A stretch of 36,870 nucleotides of DNA from NCBI GenBank assembly GCA_902792115.1, contig CADAYJ010000009.1:1-36870 (forward strand), read 5' to 3'. Each line of letters starts with the position of its first letter. Position 1 is the stretch's first letter. Below are positions 25,584 to 33,508 of the stretch, piece after piece. The notes below the pieces were generated by a model. The model was not told the origin of the DNA and made no database searches. It was given only the letters and a program-made list of their open reading frames with translations. This stretch comes from an uncultured Ruminococcus sp. GTDB lineage: Bacteria > Bacillota > Clostridia > Oscillospirales > Acutalibacteraceae. The position numbers and the translations under genes were made by a program.

Positions 25584-28500
25584 ATGATACTAAAAAAACT
25601 TTTGTCATTTGCGATATGCTCTGCTCTTTTAACGGGCACGATTTATGCACCGCTTTCTGCGTCGGCGTATGAAGCCCCTGCGGAGTGTTCGGCTTCATCG
25701 GAAACGACCGATTCTCCCGAGAGAGAACGCGAAACGATCGAGTATCCCGACGCAAGCTCTCACAGTGAAGACCGCTCTCCCGAGATAATCTCCGGCAAGT
25801 GCGGCGGCAGCGTATCATTTGCGCTTTTTGAAAGCGGAACGCTTTTCATATACGGCAGCGGTCCCATGACCGATTACAGCGAGAACAGGGGCACGGAAGC
25901 TCCGTACCGCTCACGCGCCGGAAGTGTGCGCCGTATCGTCGTCGAGCCGGGCGTAACGACTGTCGGCAGCGAAGCGTTCATGTCTATGACAGACGCGGGC
26001 GAGATCCTTCTTCCCGACGGGCTGGAAACGATCGGTACAAGCGCATTCCTTAGCTGCACAGCTCTGTCGGAGATCTCGATCCCGTCCTCGGTCACGGTGA
26101 TCGGTGAGTACGCGATCGGTTTCAAGCAGAGCATAAGAGACGATGAATATACGACGTACCGCATTAAGATCATCGGCGACGAGGGAAGCGCAGCCCGGAC
26201 GTATGCGGACGAAAAGAATCTTAGGTTTATTTCGCGCAATCCGGACTCCGATACTCAGACGGATACAGAAACAGCACCGCAAACCGGCGTGACGACCGGT
26301 AAGTGCGGCGAAAACGCAGCGTACAAATATGACCACGATACAGGCATAGTTACGATCTCCGGTACGGGGGATATGTATGACTATGAATCATATTCATATT
26401 ACGACGAATTGGAAAGTTCTCCGTTCAAAGATCATTCCGATATTAAAAAGGTCGTTATTGAGGACGGCATTACCTCCGTTGGAAACAGCGCGTTTGAAAA
26501 CTGCTCATCGCTATCGTCAGTTACCCTTCCGGGTACGATTCGTTCCATCGGCAGCTACGCCTTTGCCGGAAACTATACGTATACCTACGATAAGAAAAAG
26601 TCGCATCTGAGGAGTATAGATCTTCCGGAGGGGCTTGAATCTATCGGTATGTGTGCGTTTCGGTACACTCCGCTTGAGAGTCTGACTATCCCTTCAACGC
26701 TCTTTCAACTTCAGTCTGATGCGTTCAGCGGCTGCAGTGAGCTGAAAGCGATCAACTGTGCTCCGGGCAACAGATTATTCAGCTCTGAAAACGGCTCTCT
26801 GTACGAGGGAGACGGCAAAACGCTTTACTTCCTTGCAGTGAATCCGGAGGAGCACTGCTGCGAAATACCCGAAGGCATTGAGACAGTCATGTCGGACGCG
26901 CTCGTTCGGCTTAGCGGCAATTTCGATCTAAAGGCTGTTGTTTTCCCCGAATCGGTAAAGTCGATGAGTTCGGACACACTCAATTACGTTGAGAACACGG
27001 CATTCATTGTTTTCAAAGGCTCTTTACCTCACAACGGCCCATGGGATATTTCGCTCCCTTGGTATGCGTCCGTATACTGCTCCTTCTCCGATCCTTACTG
27101 GAAGAGATATATGGAAGAGTACGACAGCAATGTGAAGTGGTACGACCTCGATGTTTATGAGGATACGCTGACTCTCAAAGCGGACGAGATCGAGGTGAGC
27201 GCCGGCGATTTCGCTTCGTTCGGCGTATACAAAATGCCGTATCACATTGATACGCCCGTCTGGAGCGTAGGGGACGAGTCCGTCGCAAGAGTTTTGGACA
27301 ACGGCGCACTTTACGGCGTAAAAGCCGGAACGACGACTGTCACGGCAGCATCGCCCGACGGCAAGTATTCGGCATCTGCTAAGGTTACAGTAACCGGCGA
27401 GCTGAACGATATCAAGGACGGTCAGATCATAAAGGTCGATTACGGTGTTCAGCCCGCCGAGGAGGGCTGGGATGACATTGAGCGTTCGGATGTATACGGT
27501 GAATACCCCTGCAGCTCCCTCGGAGGCGTCTTTGCGATCATATCGAATACGCTGAACTTCTATTCGTTCACGACCGGTAAGACGACAATGCTCCGCTCCT
27601 TCCCGAACAAAGCGTATTTCGACGGCAGGAAGCTGTACGCCGTTGATGAGGCGATATGCCTGATCTTTGATACGGAGACTCTTTCCTTCTCGGAGATCAG
27701 GCTCGATGGAATGGAGGATTACAGCGGAAACTCTGCCGGAGCAGATAAAGCCGGAAGACTTTTTGTCTCAGCGTACAGCAAGACCTCTGATAAACAGAAG
27801 CTGTTCGTATTCACGCCGGATGGAAAGCTGCTCGATTCCGTCACGACGCTTTATCCGATCACGCGTTTCTCAGGCTTCCTTGACGACGGGCGCTTCTTTA
27901 CGGAGGTTGAGGACCTTTCTTCGTATGCGTACAGTGTTTCTTTAGCACTCACCGCGTGGAAATTCAGCGGCGGAAAGCTCTGTGAGCTTCAGGCGGAGTC
28001 CCGGCAGAAGAATCGTTATCCCGACAGCGAGCCTGTTCTTTACAACTGCTTGTACTATATCGGAACCTGCAGTGACAGCTGCGCGGTGACGAAGCTGCTC
28101 GACGACCGATATCTCGTAACTACGAGCTTTTTTTCAGAAAAAATGGCTGTCTTCGATTGCAGCTTTGACGGGCTTCCGGAAAAAATATACGAGGAAGAAT
28201 ACAGGCCGACCAGAAATGAAGAATATATCTCCGAAAGCGACAAGGACTGCTATTACGATATCCCGTACAGAAGCACCTTCGATCGCTTTCACGGCGCGGT
28301 CGTCGGCTGCGGCGATCCCTTCCGCCTCGTCGAATTCGATAAGGAGTTTTCGTCCGTAGACAGCTCCACAAGAGCGCATAACTACGTTTGGGATCTGTAT
28401 GGATACTCCGATATGATCCTCATCAAGGAAAAGACAAAGGATTCTGCCCTGTTTGAAGCGGTGAAATGGGATACCGACTCCCTGAATATCTCCGCCATAC

Positions 28501-30179
28501 CGGAAAATGAAACAATGAAGGTCGGGCAGTGTCAGGATATTAGCCTCTTTGGCTTAGGCCGCTTCTCCTTTGAAGGGCGCTGGACGTCGAGCGACAGCAC
28601 CGTCGCGTCCGTCACGGACTCCGGCAGGCTCGCTTCGTGGAAGGCAGGCGACGTGACGGTCACCTTTACAACGAACAACGGCAAATACTCCGTTCCCTGC
28701 AATGTCAGGGTATTGCCTCGCGAGGGCGTCGCGGACAGCGTTGTAAATGCGGATAACACCGAGGCAGTCAGATATAACAAGGGTAATCAGAATTACGGAA
28801 CGTGGAGCGCTCCCGTTTGCTCGTACCTCTTTGAGGAGCCGAACGGCAGATTTACGCGCGCAGAGTATTTCTATGATCATGACAGCGATGCAGGCTGCGT
28901 TCTTGTCGTTGTCTACTCAAAGGATCTGAAGCAGATCAGCTCTAAAAAGCTCGTTATGGAGCTGCCTTTCTTCGGCGGCATTTACAGCGGCTCAAAGTAC
29001 AATTATATCGTCACCGGGCAGGCGAATAACGAGGAGTCCGACGAGTGCGAGGTATACCGCGTCTCACGTTATACGAAGAATTGGGAGCTTGTGGACTATG
29101 CTTCCGCGTTCGGAGAGGATACTTATGTTCCGTTTGAAGCCGGCTCTCTCAGAATGACGGAATGCGGCGGAAAGCTGTATATCCACACGTGTCACTTAAT
29201 GTATCAGAGCGGCGACGGTCTGCATCATCAGTCGAATTATTCTTTTATCGCATATGATGATCCGGAAACGAATAAACTGACACTAAGATCCGGTCATTTC
29301 GGCTATTCGAGCCATTCATTCAATCAGTTCGTAATATCGGACGGCAAGACAGTGTTCTCTGTCGATCACGGCGACGCTTATCCGAGAGCCGTCAGCCTGA
29401 AAAGGGTAGCCTCGGAAGAAGACGTAAGCTACTTTAACGATGGGGTGAATCTCCTTGATATCAAAGGCGAGATCGGCGACAATTGGACGGGAGTCTCTGT
29501 TGGCGGTGCAGCGCTTTCGACGAACAACTGTCTTGTTGTCGGAAACTCCATAGATATGAGCAATGAGGAAAACGTCTGCCGCAATATCTTCCTGAGCGTC
29601 GCCGACAAAGAGACGCTCAATAACAGGCTTATCTGGATAACGAACTTTAATTCTAGTGATGTTGATCTCTCCACACCGCACATTGTGAAGCTCTCCGACG
29701 AGCAGTTCCTGATCATGTGGGACAGATATGACTTTGTTCAGAGGTATGACAGCGAGTGGGGCTACAACTACATCGAAACAACAGTCAGCTTATGCACAGC
29801 AGCCGTTGACGGCAGCGGCAATGTAGTCTGCACAAGATCGTACCCGGATATGTGTCTCTCCGATTGTCCGCCGATCTTCGCCTCCGACGGCACGGTGAAA
29901 TGGTACGTCACCGGCGACGGAAAAACACAGTTTTTCTCCATAGATCCCTTCAAGGCGGAAGAAGGCATGATCGGAGACCTCGATTACGACAAGAGCGTCA
30001 CGTCGGCCGACGCGCTTTCCGTGCTGCGATGCAGCGTCGGAGCAGAGAACTTCTCGCAGCAGCAGATCCTTCTCGCCGATATCGACGAGGACTCGACCGT
30101 AACCTCGGCCGATGCGCTTGATATCCTTCGTTTCAGTGTCGGGTTTGCAGCAAGCGAGCGAATCGGTAAACCGCTCTGA
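25584..30179 (+). CDS. Large secreted BspA-type LRR / Big_2 / dockerin protein
   Basis: ATG 25584 is chosen for GAGGTGG upstream and an immediate signal peptide (MILKKLLSFAICSALLTGT...). The protein has 1531 residues. Two BspA-type leucine-rich units (~70-210 and ~235-510) each begin with a GKCG motif and contain rungs such as AFMSMTDAGEILLPDGLETI. A bacterial Ig-like Big_2 domain lies at ~526-607. A beta-rich, propeller-like region of unknown type (~610-965) precedes a second Big_2 domain (~969-1045). Another beta-rich region extends to ~1455. A C-terminal type I dockerin (~1462-1525) has IGDLDYDKSVTSADALSVLR and LADIDEDSTVTSADALDILR. No catalytic motif is evident. It is probably a scaffoldin-attached binding or adhesion protein. 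Two small membrane proteins follow on the same strand without a terminator. Confidence 0.87.
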   Translation: MILKKLLSFAICSALLTGTIYAPLSASAYEAPAECSASSETTDSPERERETIEYPDASSHSEDRSPEIISGKCGGSVSFALFESGTLFIYGSGPMTDYSENRGTEAPYRSRAGSVRRIVVEPGVTTVGSEAFMSMTDAGEILLPDGLETIGTSAFLSCTALSEISIPSSVTVIGEYAIGFKQSIRDDEYTTYRIKIIGDEGSAARTYADEKNLRFISRNPDSDTQTDTETAPQTGVTTGKCGENAAYKYDHDTGIVTISGTGDMYDYESYSYYDELESSPFKDHSDIKKVVIEDGITSVGNSAFENCSSLSSVTLPGTIRSIGSYAFAGNYTYTYDKKKSHLRSIDLPEGLESIGMCAFRYTPLESLTIPSTLFQLQSDAFSGCSELKAINCAPGNRLFSSENGSLYEGDGKTLYFLAVNPEEHCCEIPEGIETVMSDALVRLSGNFDLKAVVFPESVKSMSSDTLNYVENTAFIVFKGSLPHNGPWDISLPWYASVYCSFSDPYWKRYMEEYDSNVKWYDLDVYEDTLTLKADEIEVSAGDFASFGVYKMPYHIDTPVWSVGDESVARVLDNGALYGVKAGTTTVTAASPDGKYSASAKVTVTGELNDIKDGQIIKVDYGVQPAEEGWDDIERSDVYGEYPCSSLGGVFAIISNTLNFYSFTTGKTTMLRSFPNKAYFDGRKLYAVDEAICLIFDTETLSFSEIRLDGMEDYSGNSAGADKAGRLFVSAYSKTSDKQKLFVFTPDGKLLDSVTTLYPITRFSGFLDDGRFFTEVEDLSSYAYSVSLALTAWKFSGGKLCELQAESRQKNRYPDSEPVLYNCLYYIGTCSDSCAVTKLLDDRYLVTTSFFSEKMAVFDCSFDGLPEKIYEEEYRPTRNEEYISESDKDCYYDIPYRSTFDRFHGAVVGCGDPFRLVEFDKEFSSVDSSTRAHNYVWDLYGYSDMILIKEKTKDSALFEAVKWDTDSLNISAIPENETMKVGQCQDISLFGLGRFSFEGRWTSSDSTVASVTDSGRLASWKAGDVTVTFTTNNGKYSVPCNVRVLPREGVADSVVNADNTEAVRYNKGNQNYGTWSAPVCSYLFEEPNGRFTRAEYFYDHDSDAGCVLVVVYSKDLKQISSKKLVMELPFFGGIYSGSKYNYIVTGQANNEESDECEVYRVSRYTKNWELVDYASAFGEDTYVPFEAGSLRMTECGGKLYIHTCHLMYQSGDGLHHQSNYSFIAYDDPETNKLTLRSGHFGYSSHSFNQFVISDGKTVFSVDHGDAYPRAVSLKRVASEEDVSYFNDGVNLLDIKGEIGDNWTGVSVGGAALSTNNCLVVGNSIDMSNEENVCRNIFLSVADKETLNNRLIWITNFNSSDVDLSTPHIVKLSDEQFLIMWDRYDFVQRYDSEWGYNYIETTVSLCTAAVDGSGNVVCTRSYPDMCLSDCPPIFASDGTVKWYVTGDGKTQFFSIDPFKAEEGMIGDLDYDKSVTSADALSVLRCSVGAENFSQQQILLADIDEDSTVTSADALDILRFSVGFAASERIGKPL

Positions 30180-30218
30180 TTTTGTGTTCCATATTCATTA
30201 TTAGAAGGAGGTCATTCT

Positions 30219-30950
30219 ATGATCTGTCCCAAATGCAGAAATACGATCGCAGATACGGCTAAGTTCTGCACCTACTGCGGCAGCCCTGTCGCCTTGAACA
30301 CAGATGATGTTTTTTTCGGCAGCCTTCCTGCCGGCATAACCAAGAATAACGAAAATACAGTCTCGTGGAGCGGTGAGTGCCGCGCGATCAAGTACAAGCG
30401 CTCGTTTCTCGTTCCACGGTGGGTAGTCGGGATACTCTTTTTACTCTGTATCTTTATTATCAACTTCGGCATTTTTCCCGACGATCCGTTTTCGGAGCGC
30501 GTAAAGCCTATGCTCGTGGTTACAGCGATAGCCGCCGTCTCGTATCTGCTTTCATGTGTCTTCATCATTGCAAACCGCGACGGCGTATTTCACGGTGAAT
30601 TCAGCCTTACCCAGGATTCAATCACAGTCAGGGAGATCGTGAAAGCCCCCGAGGGCGGTTTCTACGGCTTCCTTCACGGTATGTTCTTCTTCATTTCTCT
30701 CATCGTGATCTTTTCGACGATCTTTAGCGACAATAATGCTCATCTTCATAACGAAGCCGAAGCAAACGCCGCCGTTTATCAATCTGCTTCATATAAAAAG
30801 GTAAAGTCGATCACCCCGTCACCCGACAAGTCGGTAATAATCGTAAAAGCCGGTCTCGGCAAGCTGCGTCTCCTCGTAACTCCGGTTCAGTGCGACTATA
30901 TAGTCAAGGAGCTTGAGGATCGCTGCCGCAGAGCCGGGCAGCAGCTTTAA
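30219..30950 (+). CDS. Zinc-ribbon membrane protein
   Basis: This 243-residue protein opens with a zinc ribbon (CPKCRNTIADTAKFCTYCGS, residues 3-22), whose four cysteines form two CxxC knuckles. Three hydrophobic segments follow: ~65-85 (WVVGILFLLCIFIINFGIF), ~95-118 and ~150-172. The C-terminal soluble part ends in an Arg-rich tail. The zinc ribbon should be cytoplasmic. Many Clostridia encode such zinc-ribbon membrane proteins of unknown function. The start has AAGGAGG at correct spacing. It lies 39 bp after the LRR/dockerin gene and 11 bp before the next gene, so it is part of one transcription unit. No specific function can be given. Confidence 0.8.
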   Translation: MICPKCRNTIADTAKFCTYCGSPVALNTDDVFFGSLPAGITKNNENTVSWSGECRAIKYKRSFLVPRWVVGILFLLCIFIINFGIFPDDPFSERVKPMLVVTAIAAVSYLLSCVFIIANRDGVFHGEFSLTQDSITVREIVKAPEGGFYGFLHGMFFFISLIVIFSTIFSDNNAHLHNEAEANAAVYQSASYKKVKSITPSPDKSVIIVKAGLGKLRLLVTPVQCDYIVKELEDRCRRAGQQL

Positions 30951-30961
30951 GGAGGTACAAA

Positions 30962-31765
30962 ATGAGCAAGATCAAACTCGATATCGGCTGTATCGCAGGC
31001 TTTCTCGCGATTCCTCTGATAATCGCCGGCGCAGTCTTTTATCTGATGCATTATATTAAGGAAAACGAGGTTGAACAGGTAGAATTCGTGACGACTCCGA
31101 CGGGAGACGTTGAGATCCCAAAGGATGATTACACAGCGTTCTACGACGCCGTAGCCGCTTCGGACACTGCCGCAATGAATGAGCAGCTCGATAAACACCC
31201 GGAGCTGATATACATTCAGGGCGCACTTTACCCGATGCTCGATCAGGTTGTTCTTCATTGCAGTCCCGACGCTGTACAGGTGATGCTCGACCACGGCGCG
31301 AAGCTCGACGACCGCTTCCTCTATGAACCGCGCAGCTTTAAAGAGTACACATATCAATACACTCTTGAAAATTATTTCAACCGTCATAAGCTCTCCGGGG
31401 AAGATCCCTCCGGCAGTGCGGAGCTGGAAATGGTCACGTTCCTTCTCGAAAACGGCGCCGTAACCGTCTACGGATACAGCGGCGACGATAAGAATATTTC
31501 AAACTTGTACGGCGACAAGGTGGTCGGCTCTCATCAGCCGAATGCGCTGTTTGACGCAGCCGCTTGGGTGTGCAGCGACGGTGCGCTTACAAGCAATGAC
31601 GCAGCGATTGTAAAGCTGATAGCAGATTCCGTGAAAGACACCTCCGCTGAAAATGAGGACGGAAAAACAGCCTCGGAGTATTTTGAAGCAAGTGCCTTAG
31701 AAGCAGGCATTTCGGACTCTTCCTCCCCGGAGTATAAGGAAATCACCTCGGCACTCGGCAAATAG
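30962..31765 (+). CDS. Membrane-anchored protein with ankyrin-like repeats
   Basis: The 267-residue product has one N-terminal hydrophobic segment (about 7-30, IGCIAGFLAIPLIIAGAVFYLM). The rest has helical ankyrin-like units: FYDAVAASDTAAMNEQLDKH, VVLHCSPDAVQVMLDHGAKL and AELEMVTFLLENGAV. The segment has no cleavage signature, so it is likely a membrane anchor with the repeats outside the cell (the residues before it are basic). Ankyrin repeats bind proteins. The partner is not known. An AAGGAGG site overlaps the end of the upstream gene, giving tight coupling. I rate the ankyrin call as moderate because the repeats are degenerate. Confidence 0.68.
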   Translation: MSKIKLDIGCIAGFLAIPLIIAGAVFYLMHYIKENEVEQVEFVTTPTGDVEIPKDDYTAFYDAVAASDTAAMNEQLDKHPELIYIQGALYPMLDQVVLHCSPDAVQVMLDHGAKLDDRFLYEPRSFKEYTYQYTLENYFNRHKLSGEDPSGSAELEMVTFLLENGAVTVYGYSGDDKNISNLYGDKVVGSHQPNALFDAAAWVCSDGALTSNDAAIVKLIADSVKDTSAENEDGKTASEYFEASALEAGISDSSSPEYKEITSALGK

Positions 31766-31849
31766 GGCGTAAAGCAGAGAATATAACCTTCCTTTTCAAC
31801 AAATTTTAGTGCTTTAAATTGTGCAGGTATACAAAATTTAGCCGTCACA

Positions 31850-31878
31850 TTGACTAATATGTACAAAATGCTTATAAT
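31850..31878 (+). promoter_or_regulatory. Sigma-A promoter of the TrpB2 gene
   Basis: TTGACT (31850-31855), a 17-bp spacer and TATAAT (31873-31878) give an ~80-nt leader. The leader contains a small perfect hairpin CGGCAG-ATT-CTGCCG near 31893. No T-box or trp leader peptide was recognised. The preceding stretch from 31766 has no clear terminator. Confidence 0.82.
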
Positions 31879-31965
31879 GAATAATTGGGCGGCAGATTCT
31901 GCCGTTCAAATTCATTTGCAGATCGGCTGATCACGTCGGTTTTGCGCATTACGGAGGTCGTATTA

Positions 31966-33339
31966 ATGGCAGACAATAAAATCCCATACAAAATCTATCT
32001 TAAGGAAGACGAGATCCCGAAGCAGTGGTATAACGTCCGTGCTGATATGAAGAACAAGCCGGCGCCGCTTCTGAACCCCGCAACGCACAAGCCGATGACG
32101 TTTGAGGATCTTCGCCCGGTCTTTTGTGACGAGCTGGTTAAGCAGGAGCTTAACGAAAACGACGCTTTCATTGATATTCCCGAAGAGATCCAGAGCTTTT
32201 ACAGGATGTATCGCCCGGCACCGCTTGTACGCGCATACTGCCTTGAGGAGAAGCTCCAGACTCCGGCAAAGATCTACTATAAATTCGAGGGCAACAACAC
32301 CAGCGGAAGCCACAAGCTGAATTCCGCTATCGCTCAGGCGTACTACGCAAAAAAGCAGGGCTTAAAGGGCGTTACAACGGAGACAGGCGCAGGCCAGTGG
32401 GGTACAGCCCTTTCGATGGCTTGCTCTTACTTCGGTCTTGACTGCAAGGTCTTCATGGTAAAGGTCTCCTATGAGCAGAAGCCCTTCCGCCGCGAGGTCA
32501 TGAGAACGTACGGCGCGTCCGTTACGCCTTCTCCGTCCGACACGACGAACGTAGGCCGTCAGATCCTCGAAAAATTCCCCGGAACGACGGGCAGCCTCGG
32601 CTGCGCGATCTCCGAAGCCGTTGAGGTCGCAACTCAGACAGAGGGCTACCGCTACGTACTCGGAAGCGTTCTGAATCAGGTTCTTCTCCACCAGTCGATC
32701 ATCGGTCTCGAGACGAAGACGGCTATGGATAAGTACGGTATAAAGCCCGATATCATCATCGGCTGTGCCGGCGGCGGCTCGAACCTCGGCGGTCTTATTT
32801 CGCCGTTTATGGGCGAGAAGCTCAGAGGCGAGCAGGATTACGACATTATCGCGGTAGAGCCTGCTTCCTGCCCGAGCTTCACAAGGGGCAAGTTCGCTTA
32901 CGATTTCTGCGACACTGGCATGGTCTGCCCGCTCGCAAAGATGTATACGCTCGGCAGCGGCTTCATTCCGTCCGCGAACCATGCAGGCGGTCTCCGCTTC
33001 CACGGCATGAGCTCCACACTCTCTCAGCTCTATCATGACGGTTACATGAGAGCGGTAGCAGTTGAGCAGACGTCCGTATTTGAAGCAGCTCAGCAGTTTG
33101 CACGCATCGAGGGCATCCTTCCTGCTCCCGAGAGCAGCCACGCTATCCGCGTTGCGATCGACGAAGCTCTCAAGTGCAAGGAAACGGGGGAGGAGAAGAC
33201 GATCCTCTTCGGCCTCACAGGTACAGGCTACTTCGATATGGTCGCATACCAGAAGTACAACGACGGCGTTATGTCCGATTATATCCCGACGGATGAAGAG
33301 CTCCAGAAGGGCTTTGACGGTCTTCCGAAGGTAGATTGA
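31966..33339 (+). CDS. trpB: TrpB2-type tryptophan synthase beta chain
   Basis: This pyridoxal-phosphate enzyme condenses indole with L-serine to give L-tryptophan. The start ATG 31966 has GGAGG 8 nt upstream; the open frame upstream has none. The 457-residue length and the N-terminal extension (YNVRADMKNKPAPLLNP) are typical of the TrpB2 group rather than the ~400-residue TrpB1. The cofactor lysine is Lys117 in GSHKLNSA. ETGAGQWG is the serine-binding loop, and GCAGGGSNLGG binds the cofactor phosphate. No trpA or other trp gene is adjacent. TrpB2 enzymes often act alone, salvaging free indole, which is plentiful in the gut. The gene has its own promoter and a downstream hairpin. Confidence 0.95.
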   Translation: MADNKIPYKIYLKEDEIPKQWYNVRADMKNKPAPLLNPATHKPMTFEDLRPVFCDELVKQELNENDAFIDIPEEIQSFYRMYRPAPLVRAYCLEEKLQTPAKIYYKFEGNNTSGSHKLNSAIAQAYYAKKQGLKGVTTETGAGQWGTALSMACSYFGLDCKVFMVKVSYEQKPFRREVMRTYGASVTPSPSDTTNVGRQILEKFPGTTGSLGCAISEAVEVATQTEGYRYVLGSVLNQVLLHQSIIGLETKTAMDKYGIKPDIIIGCAGGGSNLGGLISPFMGEKLRGEQDYDIIAVEPASCPSFTRGKFAYDFCDTGMVCPLAKMYTLGSGFIPSANHAGGLRFHGMSSTLSQLYHDGYMRAVAVEQTSVFEAAQQFARIEGILPAPESSHAIRVAIDEALKCKETGEEKTILFGLTGTGYFDMVAYQKYNDGVMSDYIPTDEELQKGFDGLPKVD

Positions 33340-33366
33340 TAAAAATAATTTGATTATAAATAATTT

Positions 33367-33397
33367 CCGCCCGAAGGTCTATGCTGCCCTCGGGCGG
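33367..33397 (+). terminator. Intrinsic terminator after the TrpB2 gene
   Basis: An 8-bp stem (CCGCCCGA against TCGGGCGG) with a 15-nt loop is followed by CTTCTTTACC. The T tract is short but the position, 27 bp after the stop, fits. Confidence 0.65.
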
Positions 33398-33420
33398 CTT
33401 CTTTACCTTATAAATTGTAA

Positions 33421-33455
33421 TTGACAGTTTTTACATACCATGATATGATTATAAT
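33421..33455 (+). promoter_or_regulatory. Promoter of the LRR receptor-like gene
   Basis: TTGACA (33421-33426) and TATGAT (33444-33449) are 17 bp apart. A second -10-like TATAAT (33450-33455) directly follows the first, giving TATGATTATAAT. The coding start is 54 bp downstream. Confidence 0.75.
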
Positions 33456-33508
33456 ATGCAATTATGCACAAACGCCGTCTTATGTTCAAAATGCTTCGAG
33501 GTGATGAA

